From Anomaloglossus baeobatrachus (lineage: Eukaryota > Chordata > Amphibia > Anura > Aromobatidae): 64,000 nt of DNA. The notes beneath the pieces were generated by a model. The model was not told the origin of the DNA. It made no database searches and saw nothing but the letters and a program-made list of their open reading frames with translations. Numbering within the stretch: the first letter of the stretch is position 1; every line of letters starts with the position of its first letter. This document shows, one piece after another, positions 1 to 9,799 of this stretch. Location: the NCBI RefSeq assembly GCF_048569485.1, contig NC_134359.1, positions 32,903,496 through 32,967,495 of the forward strand, read 5' to 3'. Position numbers and translations under genes: made by a program.

Positions 1-1166
1 GGGCTGGAGCATACATTTGTATCCTCCTCCCCCCTCACTCAGTACACTGGGGCACTAGATTCCCGCACTTTCTTGGGCACGCCCACGGTCCCCTCCTCCC
101 CACAGAACGCCGGCAGCCATTCCTGTCAGCGATTCAGACGAGGACTCTCTGGAGGATGAAGCGGAGGTAACAGATCAGGATTCTGATCCTGAAGCCGCTC
201 TCAACCTAGATACACCTGAAGGTGACGCAGTAGTGAATGACCTTATAGCGACCATCAATCAGGTGTTGGATATTTCTCCCCCAGCTCCTCCAATTGAGGA
301 GTCAGCTTCTCAGGAGAAATTCCGTTTCCGGTTTCCCAAGCGTACATTAAATATGTTTCTGGATCACTCTGACTTCAGAGAGGCAATCCAGAAAAACCGA
401 GACTGTCCAGACAAGCGTTTTTCCAAGCGCCTTAAGGACACACGTTATCCCTTCCCCCCCCGAGGTTGTCAAGGGCTGGACTCAGTGTCCTAAGGTGGAT
501 CCTCCAATCTCCAGACTGGCGGCTAGATCCATAGTTGCAGTGGAAGATGGGGCTTCACTCAAAGATGCCACTGACAGACAGATGGAACTATGGTTGAAAT
601 CCATCTATGAAGCTATCGGCGCGTCTTTTGCTCCAGCATTCGCAGCCGTATGGGCACTCCAAGCTATCTCAGCTTGTCAGGCGCAGATTAATGCAGTAAC
701 ACGTACATCTGCCCCGCAAGTGGTGTCCTTAACCACTCAGGCGTCGGCGTTTGCGTCCTACGCCATTAATGCTATCCTGGACTCGGCGAGCCGTACGGCG
801 GTGGCATCCGCCAATTCGGTGGTACTCCGCAGGGCCATGTGGCTACGTGAATGGAAGGCAGACTCTGCTTCCAAAAAGTTCTTAACCGGTTTGCCATTGT
901 CTGGCGACCGCTTGTTTGGTGAGCGATTGGATGAAATCATTAAACAATCCAAGGGAAAGGATTCATCCTTACCCCAGTCCAAACCAAACAGACCTCAACC
1001 ACGGAAGGTACAATCGAGGTTTCGGTCCTTTCGGACCGCGGGCAGGTCTCAATTCTCCTCGTCCAAAAGGCCTCAGAAAGATCAGAGGAACTCCGATTCA
1101 TGGCGGTCTAAGTCACGTCCTAAAAAAACCGCCGGAGGAACCGCTCCCAAAGCGGCCTCCTCATGA
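1..1166 (+). mobile_element. DIRS gag-like region (fossil part)
   Basis: Open reading upstream of the reverse transcriptase, with an acidic proline-rich N-terminal part and a C-terminal part rich in Arg, Ser and Lys, as in the ORF1 of DIRS elements. It starts before the window. It overlaps the start of the reverse transcriptase frame. About one break is seen. Confidence 0.6.
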
Positions 1167-3063
1167 CTTTCGGCCTCCTCAAACCGCATCCTCGGTCGGT
1201 GGCAGGCTCTCCCGCTTTTGCGACGCCTGGCTGCCACAAGTAAAAGACCGATGGGTGAGAGACATTCTATCTCAAGGTTACAGGATAGAGTTCAGCTCTC
1301 GTCCTCCGACTCGTTTCTTCAGAACATCTCCGCCCCCCGACAGAGCCGAGGCTCTTCTGCAGGCGGTGTGCACTCTGAAGGCGGAAGGAGTGGTGATCCC
1401 TGTTCCTCTTCAGCAACAGGGTCACGGTTTTTACTCCAACTTGTTCGTGGTGCCAAAAAAGGACGGATCCTTCCGTCCCGTTCTGGACCTAAAACTGCTC
1501 AACAAGCATGTGAAAACCAGGCGGTTCCGGATGGAATCGCTCCGCTCCGTCATCGCCTCAATGTCCCAAGGAGATTTCCTGGCATCAATCGACATCAAAG
1601 ATGCTTATCTCCACGTACCGATTGCACCAGAGCATCAGCGCTTCCTGCGTTTCGCCATAGGGGACGAACACCTTCAGTTCGTGGCACTGCCTTTTGGCCT
1701 GGCGACAGCCCCACGGGTCTTCACCAAGGTCATGGCAACAGTGGTGGCAATCCTACACTCTCAGGGACACTCGGTGATCCCTTACTTAGACGATCTACTT
1801 GTCAAGGCACCCTCTCAAGGGTCATGCCAACACAGCCTGAACATTGCTCTGGAAACTCTCCAGAGTTTCGGGTGGATCATCAATTTTCCAAAGTCAAATC
1901 TGACACCGGCCCAATCACTGACATATCTTGGCATGGAGTTTCATACTCTCTCAGCGATAGTGAAGCTTCCGCTGAACAAACAGCGTTCACTACAGACAGG
2001 GGTGCAATCTCTCCTTCAAGGTCAGTCACACCCCCTGAGGCGCCTCATGCACTTCCTAGGGAAGATGGTGGCAGCAATGGAGGCAGTTCCTTTTGCGCAG
2101 TTTCATCTGCGCCCACTTCAATGGGACATTCTCCGCAAATGGGACAGGAAGTCGACGTCCCTCGACAGAAACGTCTCCCTTTCTCGGGCAGCCAAGGCTT
2201 CCCTTCAGTGGTGGCTTCTCCCCACTTCTCTGTCGAAGGGGAAATCCTTCCTGCCCCCATCCTGGGCGGTGGTCACGACGGACGCGAGCCTGTCAGGGTG
2301 GGGAGCGGTCTTTCTCCACCACAGGGCTCAGGGTACTTGGACTCAGACAGAGTCCTCCCTTCAAATCAATGTTCTGGAGATAAGGGCAGTGTATCTTGCC
2401 CTAAAGGCGTTCCAGCCGTGGCTGGAAGGCAAACAGATCCGAATTCAGTCGGACAACTCCACAGCGGTGGCATACATCAACCACCAAGGCGGGACACGCA
2501 GTCGGCAAGCCTTCCAGGAAGTCCGGCGGATTCTGCTGTGGGTGGAAGCCACAGCCTCCACCATATCCGCAGTTCACATCCCGGGCGTAGAAAACTGGGA
2601 AGCAGACTTTCTCAGTCGCCAGGGCATGGACGCAGGGGAATGGTCCCTTCACCCGGACGTGTTTCAGGAGATCTGTTGTCGCTGGGGCATGCCGGACGTC
2701 GACCTAATGGCGTCCCGGCACAACAACAAGGTCCCGACATTCATGGCACGGTCTCAAGATCACAGAGCTCTGGCGGCAGACGCCTTAGTTCAGGATTGGT
2801 CGCAGTTTCAACTCCCTTATGTGTTTCCTCCTCTGGCACTGTTGCCCAGAGTGTTACGCAAGATCAGGGCCGACTGCCGCCGCGCCATCCTCGTCGCTCC
2901 AGACTGGCCGAGGAGGTCGTGGTACCCGGATCTGTGGCATCTCACGGTCGGCCAACCGTGGGCACTACCAGACCGACCAGACTTGCTGTCTCAAGGGCCG
3001 TTTTTCCATCTGAATTCTGCGGCCCTCAACCTGACTGTGTGGCCATTGAGTCCTGGATCCTAG
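916..3063 (+). mobile_element. DIRS reverse transcriptase / RNase H region (fossil part)
   Basis: A long open region with the reverse transcriptase palm motif YLDDLL near 1780-1800, preceded by the conserved DIKDAYLHVPI and LPFGLATAP blocks. An RNase H domain follows, with TTDASLSGWGAVF near 2275-2315 and SDNSTAVAYINHQGG near 2450-2490. The C-terminal part resembles the conserved segment that follows RNase H in DIRS polyproteins. It overlaps the recombinase frame at its 3' end. Confidence 0.88.
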
Positions 3064-4082
3064 CGTCTTCAGGATTATCTCAAGAGGTCATTGCCACTAT
3101 GAGACAGGCTAGGAAACCAACGTCCGCCAAGATCTACCACAGGACGTGGAAAATATTCCTGTCGTGGTGCTCTGCTCAGGGTTTTTCTCCCTGGCCATTT
3201 ACCTTGCCCACTTTTCTGTCCTTCCTTCAATCCGGATTGGAAAAGGGTTTGTCGCTCGGCTCCCTTAAGGGACAAGTCTCTGCGCTCTCTGTGTTTTTTC
3301 AGAAGCGCCTAGCCAGACTTCCACAGGTACGCACGTTCCTGCAGGGGGTTTGTCACATCGTCCCTCTTTACAAGCGTCCGTTAGAACCCTGGGATCTGAA
3401 CAGGGTGCTGATGGTTCTTCAGAAACCACCGTTCGAGCCAATGAGGGATATTTCTCTCTCACGCCTTTCGCAGAAAGTGGTTTTCCTAGTAGCAGTCACT
3501 TCACTTCGGAGAGTGTCTGAGCTAGCAGCGTTGTCGTGCAAAGCCCCTTTCCTGGTGTTTCACCAGGACAAGGTGGTTCTGCGTCCGGTTCCAGAATTTC
3601 TCCCTAAGGTGGTATCCCCTTTTCATCTCAATCAGGATATCTCCTTACCCTCTTTTTGTCCTCATCCAGTTCACCAATGTGAAAAGGATTTGCACTTGTT
3701 AGATCTGGTGAGAGCACTCAGATTCTACATTTCTCGTACGGCGCCACTGCGCCGCTCGGATGCACTCTTTGTCCTTGTCGCTGGCCAGCGTAAAGGGACA
3801 CAAGCTTCCAAATCAACCCTGGCTCGGTGGATCAAGGAACCAATTCTCGAAGCTTATTGTTCCTCGGGGCTTTCGGTTCCCTCAGGGCTGAAGGCCCATT
3901 CTACCAGGGCCGTGGGAGCGTCCTGGGCATTGCGGCACCAGGCTACGGCTCAGCAGGTGTGTCAGGCAGCTACCTGGTCGAGCCTGCACACTTTCACGAA
4001 GCACTATCAGGTGCATACCTATGCTTCGGCAGATGCCAGCCTAGGTAGGCGAGTCCTTCAGGCGGCGGTTGCCCACCTGTAG
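3000..4082 (+). mobile_element. DIRS tyrosine recombinase region (fossil part)
   Basis: A tyrosine recombinase (phage-integrase fold). The Arg box reads SLRRVSELAAL near 3500-3535, the second box HSTRAVGASWA near 3897-3930, and the region with the terminal His and Tyr is WSSLHTFTKHYQ near 3978-4015. DIRS elements use this enzyme instead of a DDE integrase. The 5' limit given is approximate because the frame stays open further upstream, opposite the reverse transcriptase. Confidence 0.85.
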
Positions 4083-4150
4083 GACGGAGCCGTTTACGGC
4101 TCTATTATGAGGTATTATTTACCCACCCAGGGACTGCTTTTGGACGTCCC

Positions 4151-4551
4151 AATTGTCTGGGTCTCCCAATGGAGCGACAAAGAAGAAGGGAATTTTGTTT
4201 ACTTACCGTAAATTCCTTTTCTTCTAGCTCCTATTGGGAGACCCAGCACCCGCCCCTGTTTTTTGTGTACACATGTTGTTCATGTTGAATGGTTTCAGTT
4301 CTCCGATATTCCTTCGGATTGAATTTACTTTAAACCAATTTATAATTTTTTCCTCCTTCTTGCTTTTGCACCAAAACTGAGGAGCCCGTGAGGCACGGGG
4401 GGGTGTATAGGCAGAAGGGGAGGGGCTTTACACTTTTAGTGTAATACTTTGTGTGGCCTCCGGAGGCATAGCTATACACCCCAATTGTCTGGGTCTCCCA
4501 ATTGGAGCTAGAAGAAAAGGAATTTACGGTAAGTAAACAAAATTCCCTTCT
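4151..4551. repeat. Internal complementary region and right inverted terminal repeat of the DIRS element
   Basis: Bases 4151-4246 form a near-palindrome that begins with AATTGTCTGGGTCTCCCAAT and ends with CTATTGGGAGACCCAG. The second half returns in inverted orientation at about 4490-4551, including TTTACGGTAAGTAAAC. An internal segment complementary to the termini is a known hallmark of DIRS elements and is used in their circular replication intermediate. Confidence 0.75.
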
Positions 4552-4689
4552 TTTGATGCAAAGAGTTTGTCTATATGCACCGGCTGTGATCCGGAAGAGA
4601 CTTTGACAGTGGGAAATTGGATCTATTTATGCTGCAACAATAAATAGACTGTTGATGTGAACACGCTGCTGCCTCACTGCCTCATGTTT

Positions 4690-4870
4690 TTGCCCAAGCT
4701 ACCTCACAATATATATATATTTTTAAATATTATTTTTTTTGTCTAGATCTTCATTTTACAACTGCCACTAGACCAAAAAAAAATATTTATAATATATATA
4801 TATAATTATTTTTGTTTTTGGTGTACTGGCCGTTGTAAAATGAAGATTTAGACAAAAATAAAAAATTATA
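4690..4870. repeat. AT-rich foldback repeat
   Basis: An imperfect inverted repeat: GTCTAGATCTTCATTTTACA at about 4741 pairs with TGTAAAATGAAGATTTAGAC at about 4835-4854, around an AT-rich centre. It looks like a short non-autonomous element; no coding content. Confidence 0.6.
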
Positions 4871-5324
4871 TTGCACAGATTTAACATAAAATCTCACTGG
4901 TGACGATGAGCCATACACTGTTTGTTTGTATCATTAAAAATAATTAAAATCTTGTTCTGCCCTATCTGACATTGTGAGGACACACGGGGGGTCTTCACCG
5001 GGCGACACTGTTACCAATGCAACCAGACAACATCTGAGAAGTCTCAAGTGTGGAACCTGTTAATTAAACCAGGACCTGCAGACAGGACTCTTTGGGCCGC
5101 ACATCACTTGTGGCCGGCACTCCCTGATTAAGTAGGGATTAGCCGTGCGTCCTGGGGGGAATGCTTTCTTTCGCTACCACTTTGGACATCATAAGATTGT
5201 CAGGAGGGAGAAGACCATTATAAGAAACCTTCAGTAATTTCCATTTACAGGTGATTTTATTTTCCGAGATATATAGAGGGATATGGCTCAGCTCACCGAA
5301 TCGTCGGTGCTCAGGAGAAAATAT

Positions 5325-5775
5325 AGTCAATATAATAGAAAAAAAAAACTCTGGCACTCAAATGTTTGTGTGAAAAATTTTTTTTGGTTTTTATTATTTG
5401 TCCTTGTTCTATTTTTTTTATTTATGGAATCCAGTGGTGATAAGATATGTCAGACACTTTCCCTCTGACGACCGGCATAATAGTTTTCTACATATAGCTC
5501 ATCACCACTGGATTCCATAAATAAAAAAAAATAGAACAAGGATTGTTATCCCATATATTGAATAAGATGAATGATATCCTCCGGACTTATTCAATTTTGT
5601 TATACATGTTCTTGTGTGGTCTATCCGAAGTGCTCGTTTTCATTTTATTAGCTTGAGTCACTGAAGAAGGCGTAAGCCGAAACGTTTGACTGTCTAGTAA
5701 CAAATAATAAAAACAAATTTATTTATTTTTTTCACACAAACCTTTGAGTGCCGGAGTTTTTTTTATTATATTTGT
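5325..5775. mobile_element. Palindromic non-autonomous element with hammerhead-like core
   Basis: The two ends are inverted copies: CTCTGGCACTCAAATGTTTG near 5350 against CAAACCTTTGAGTGCCGGAG near 5737. A second inverted pair lies inside, at about 5396-5440 and 5498-5545, containing TTATGGAATCCAGTGGTGAT and its complement. Near 5661 the + strand reads CTGAAGA, a GGC/GCC stem with a GTAA loop, then GAAA, which resembles a hammerhead core but has a poor stem I. No open reading frame of interest. Confidence 0.6.
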
Positions 5776-5854
5776 TTTCAGAGATGTCTTGCTCCTGTAT
5801 ATGATTATGGGCGTTTTTTTTGTGCTAAAAATGAATTTGGAATCACATTTTTAG

Positions 5855-6030
5855 GCTATGTGCACACATTGCATTTTTTTCATGTGTTTTTCCTTGCAGA
5901 TTTTAATCAATACTGCAAGGAAAAACGCACCCCAGCAAAGTCTATGAGAATCGTGACTTGCTGTGCACACGCCGCTTCTTTGCTCCTTGCAGATTACTGA
6001 AAAAAGAAGCAGCGTGTCAATTGTTTCTGT
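5855..6030. repeat. Fragment of a GCTATGTGCACAC MITE family
   Basis: The segment starts with the motif GGCTATGTGCACACATTGCA and contains a partly inverted TTTTTCCTTGCAG / CTGCAAGGAAAAA pair. Similar phrases recur at about 13870-14000 and 14094-14336. It is most likely a degraded non-autonomous DNA element. Confidence 0.45.
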
Positions 6031-6354
6031 GTTTTGTTTTTTTTTCTGCATTTCTAGAATCCCCTGCAATGCTTTATCACTACAGGGGATTATAGTGCAG
6101 CACTTTGCCTCACATACCGTGCCTACAGCATGGTGTGTGAGGCTCTCCGTAGCTCAGTAACCTGGGGTCGTCATGGTGATGACCCAGGGTTACCATGGCA
6201 GCGATCTGGTTTCTGTGATCACATTATAGACCTGGTGGCGGTCACAGGGATACAGTGCCCAGACTGATGATGTTCTCTGTCTTAAGGGGTTTTCATGCTT
6301 TTAAACTTCTCAGATGAAGTTTGATGAAGGTTAAAAAAAAGGGTTGTTCCTTTC

Positions 6355-6745
6355 TTCATTAATGGGTATTGTCCTATAGAGCTTATAAATAGAAGCAATT
6401 TACTGCTTCTTAAAATATTCAGCTGCTTGAGCTAAACACTTGTTTACAGCTCGTTGCCTTGGAGACCGACCATTGCACAGTGTGTACAAGCTCTTTTGTA
6501 TTGAGTTTGTAAGCGTTGTGCTTTGAAGCTGACCAGGATCACTGAAGTGCTCTAGTGCCACCTAATCAGGTTTTGCACAGCTCTAACAACCTATATGGCA
6601 GAGGTGGTCGGTCTCCAAGGCAACGAACTGTAAACAAGAGAAAATTGATAATATCTCAAGAAAAAATGCAAATTTTAAGAAACAGTAAATTGCAAAATGG
6701 TTTCTTTTATATGTGTGCTGTCCAACAATATCCATATCTGAAGAT
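6355..6745. mobile_element. Palindromic MITE in the last EPC2 intron
   Basis: Inverted arms: TTGCCTTGGAGACCGACCAT near 6456 matches the complement of GGTCGGTCTCCAAGGCAACG near 6606. The outer pair, GCAATTTACTGCTTCTTAAA near 6395 and TTTAAGAAACAGTAAATTGC near 6671, extends the dyad. No transposase is present. Confidence 0.6.
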
Positions 6746-6782
6746 GTGGGATAATTCTTTAATCCCTTAATGACCTAGAGCA

Positions 6783-7300
6783 GGGTTCGGGAACCTTTTT
6801 GGCTGAGAGAGCCATGAACGCTACATATATTTTAAAATGTAATTCCATGAGAGCTATACTCACCAGGGGGGAGCAGCTCAGAAGGTCTCAGGAGGCAGGG
6901 TAAGCGATGCTGCGGGCACAGAGGAGGGGGTGTCATGGCTCAAGAGGGTCAATGTGCGGCGGGTCGACAATACTGGTGGTTTGTGAGGTGTCACGGCGGC
7001 GGGCGCCATTGTTCTGCCGGCTGGCTGCTTTGAATCTCCCGCAGTTGACCAGATCGACTTCAAGAAAATGGCCGTTGAGTCCTATATGCGCACGCGCCGC
7101 CTCCGCAGCCATTTTCCTGAAGTCCATCTCGTCATCTGCAGCCCGCAGATCACTGGCGGCCGCAGTCACGACACCCCACAAGGTTCCTGACCTAGGATGT
7201 GTATATATACGCCCTAGGTCTCCCTCCCTTTTGATGTGGGCTTGCGCGGAGGTTTTGCCGTGTTGGGAAAATAAGGTTCTGATTAAAGCTGGTTATTGAC
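6783..7300 (+). mobile_element. hAT-like non-autonomous element fragment
   Basis: The left end reads CAGGGTTCGGGAACCTTTTT, typical of hAT termini that begin CAGGG. A matching inverted right end is not found, so the copy looks truncated or rearranged. The inside is GC-rich and has a hairpin in which GACTTCAAGAAAATGGCC near 7050 pairs with GCCATTTTCCTGAAGTC near 7108. It ends about 90 bp before the EPC2 terminal exon. Confidence 0.45.
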
Positions 7301-7389
7301 TTTGGGGGCATTGGATGTATATCGGATGCGTGTGAGCGGTTTACATCCTATTGATCACGACACTTAATAGACTTTCTTTTCCATTGCAG

Positions 7390-7462
7390 AGAGAACCACG
7401 AACCCGAACGGTTGGGCTTGAATGGAATTGCAGACACCACAGTAGCCATGGAGGTGACATAA
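7390..7462 (+). CDS. EPC2: EPC2 terminal coding exon (enhancer of polycomb homologue 2)
   Basis: This is the last coding exon. It follows a pyrimidine tract and the acceptor TTGCAG at 7384-7389. The first base completes a codon begun in the previous exon. The exon then encodes ENHEPERLGLNGIADTTVAM, then EVT and a TAA stop at 7460-7462. The NGIA-TTVAMEVT ending is the conserved C terminus of vertebrate EPC2, a subunit of the NuA4/TIP60 histone acetyltransferase complex that works in nuclear chromatin. All other EPC2 exons lie upstream of the window, so the segment from 1 to 7389 is its last intron. EPC1 is the alternative paralogue, but KIF5C lying next downstream in the same direction supports EPC2. 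Confidence 0.9.
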
Positions 7463-7930
7463 CTTCAGACCATGGACTTCTCCTGACATTTTTCAGGCCT
7501 TTTTTTTTTTTTCTTTAACCGAAATGCAACCTGCAATGCTCCACCTTGGAACAGAGCGTGCTTAACATGGACCTAAAATGAACTATGAAGTGTACGGGAC
7601 GTCCTCCCGATATACTATATTCTATGTACATTTTGTAAAAATTGGTAAAACAAAGAAAAAAAAAAATCACTACCTTGTAAAATAGTTTATTTGTATCATT
7701 CATATTATTTCTGTTACTTGAATAGTACATATTCATCATCATGCTTTTGCACTTGAATTTGCAACTGAATGGATATAAAAACCAATCTTTAAAATGGGAT
7801 CATGAGCATGAACCGGGGTCCTGCATCACTCGTTTTTAACTATTTATTTTGCCATGTTTACATTTTGTATCTTGTACAAATAAATCCGACTTTGTGTCTA
7901 AAAAGAAATAAAAAAAAAAGAAGGAAAAAA
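7463..7930 (+). other. EPC2: EPC2 3' UTR (proximal end)
   Basis: The non-coding sequence after the EPC2 stop is AT-rich. A polyadenylation signal AATAAA is at 7879-7884 with the GT-rich TTTGTGTCT just after, and a second AATAAA is at 7907-7912. Later signals at 8591-8596 and 8918-8923 could give longer transcripts, so the UTR might reach about 8940. The end actually used is inferred. Confidence 0.6.
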
Positions 7931-9238
7931 AAAAACGGTAAAGTGCCCCACCGTTTCCTACGCAGAGCGCAGGCGGCCATTCTGAAGGCTGGACCAATTT
8001 TGAGCCATGACGGGTGTCCCCCCTCCAAAAGCCAACGGCATCGAGGGTCACTTTTCGGCTCCTAGAACAGAATGGCTGCCTTTTCCCTACGGCAAAGCGA
8101 TGGGTCCACTTTAAAAATTCATAGGTAGGAAATGAAAAAAAAATCTTGTAATTTTTTTTTTTCTAAAGAAAATTGTAAAGTTTTCACCTTGTTCATTTCA
8201 CAATTTGACTTTTTTTTTTTTTTTTTTGTAATAGTGGCACTTCACCGTCAGACATGAAATTGGAGGCGAAATAGTATTTTCTATGAACTGTGGGGGAGGG
8301 GGGATGGATCGCGACGACAGCAAAAATACATTTTACGTAGAAAAAAAAGTCACTTTTTCCATATATTTTGAATGTATAGTTCTATTTATAATTCCAGTTT
8401 ATAAGAGCAATCTACATAAAGTCTATGAAAGGGGAGAGAAAAAAACTGCATACGGCGCCCAAGCTGGGCGGTCATTATTTTTATTTTTTTTTTAATTTCC
8501 TATTTCATTTTATCCAAAATTGAATATTATATTCAGCTTTAACACCCAGTCTAAGAGGTTTGGGGGGATTTTTTCATTGCATAAAACTGCAATAAATTTT
8601 TGGGTTCCTATCGAACCATCCCTGGTGCCGACTGGAGGGAGATTACGCCGGGAGGTTCCCTGTATAACAAGGCAAGTAACGGGTCTGAAATAGTCTGATT
8701 CTTAACTGTTGGACACTTTGCTAATGTTTAGTGATTTATTATTATTTTTTTTTTATATATAATACATTTTTTTTATTTTCCTTTTTTTTGTATTTTTATA
8801 CCATTTTTCCTGTAAATGAGATGTGTAGTGCTCCGCTCTTATCAGAATGTTCGTCGATGCATTAGTTCAGACAGCTTTCCCTGTTACTTGTTCTTGATGA
8901 GTGAAAAACTGCAGGGAAATAAAAACAAGAAAAAAAAAAACCATTAAAAAAATCTCGAATATTTTGCACAAATATTTTCTGCCACCGTAAAACATTTGAG
9001 GTTACAATGAAAAGGAAAAAAAAAAAAATACTGAGAGATTTTGGTTTTATTTATATAAAGTCTATTCTATTGTGTAATGAAAAGTTCTGCAACTTTTTTT
9101 TCCCCACCGATCTCCGCTCGCATCAGGAGACCTGCGCCGATCATTTCCAATTAAGAGGGGGGGGGGGGGTGTCAAAAAAAATTGGGGCGGGAGGTACCGT
9201 AGACTCAGCAACGCTTAGGGCAAAATTGTTCTAATATC
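7931..9238. other. AT-rich flank of EPC2, no gene seen
   Basis: Many A and T homopolymers, two AATAAA signals (8591, 8918) that may belong to a longer EPC2 3' UTR, and a short poly-G run near 9160. No coding exon or repeat with clear ends was recognised. Confidence 0.5.
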
Positions 9239-9240
9239 TT

Positions 9241-9453
9241 TAGGGATCGAATACCTCAAATATTCGGCTTCGCGAATATTTCCCGACTAGTTCGCCGCTA
9301 TGTGAATATTCGATGCGCAGTGTAAGTCTATGGGAAGCCCGAATAGTTCCGAATAGTTGTTATTCGGGTTTGTCATAGACTGATGTTGCGCATCCAATAG
9401 TCGAATAGCGGCGACCTATTCGGCAAATATTTGAGGTTTTCGATCATCCCTAA
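9241..9453. mobile_element. Short palindromic MITE
   Basis: The start TAGGGATCGAATACCTCAAA and the end, which contains TTTGAGGTTTTCGATCATCC, are inverted copies. The arms continue inward through the sequence around TTCGCCGCTATGTGAATATT and its counterpart. It is about 210 bp long, non-coding and a near-complete dyad. Confidence 0.65.
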
Positions 9454-9799
9454 TCATCTTGTCTAAGAAGTCATGCAGATAAACATTCACGGACTGCAAG
9501 CAGAGATCTGTGGAAGAAAAGGTACAAAGGGTAAAAGGTATTTTTTGGTGAAATTTTGCAACTTTTTTTTTTTTTCGTTTAGAATATCGGGTTGGGATGG
9601 CGGCGACTATTGGTGCCGAAGATTTACCACATAATTGACTAATTTCTATCACAAATTAGAGACTGTGTAAAGGTTTAATATTGGGGGCATGGACATCCAA
9701 AGAGAAGCCAAATTAATTAAAGGGTTTGGACCTGTTAAATTGGGTGTGCATGTGGAAGAAACATAAGTAAACTTTCAAAGTAATTACTTCAAATAGTAT

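Larger units (their letters stand above)
1..4551 (+). mobile_element. DIRS-type tyrosine-recombinase retroelement, left end outside window
   Basis: A DIRS-order element: a gag-like region, then reverse transcriptase with RNase H, then a tyrosine recombinase in an overlapping frame, as this order is known to use. The 3' part has no LTR. It has an internal complementary region at about 4151-4246 and a terminal inverted repeat at about 4490-4551, which reads as the reverse complement of 4181-4246. The left terminus is not in the window. The coding part looks close to whole, with about one break visible in the gag-like region, so the copy is probably fairly young. It lies in the last intron of EPC2, in the same orientation as that gene. 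Family assignment rests on domain order and end structure; the exact subfamily was not determined. Confidence 0.88.

Noticed and set aside
5458-5480. Second hammerhead-like CTGACGA in the element at 5325-5775
   Set aside because: No GAAA at the right distance and no stem II, so chance similarity.
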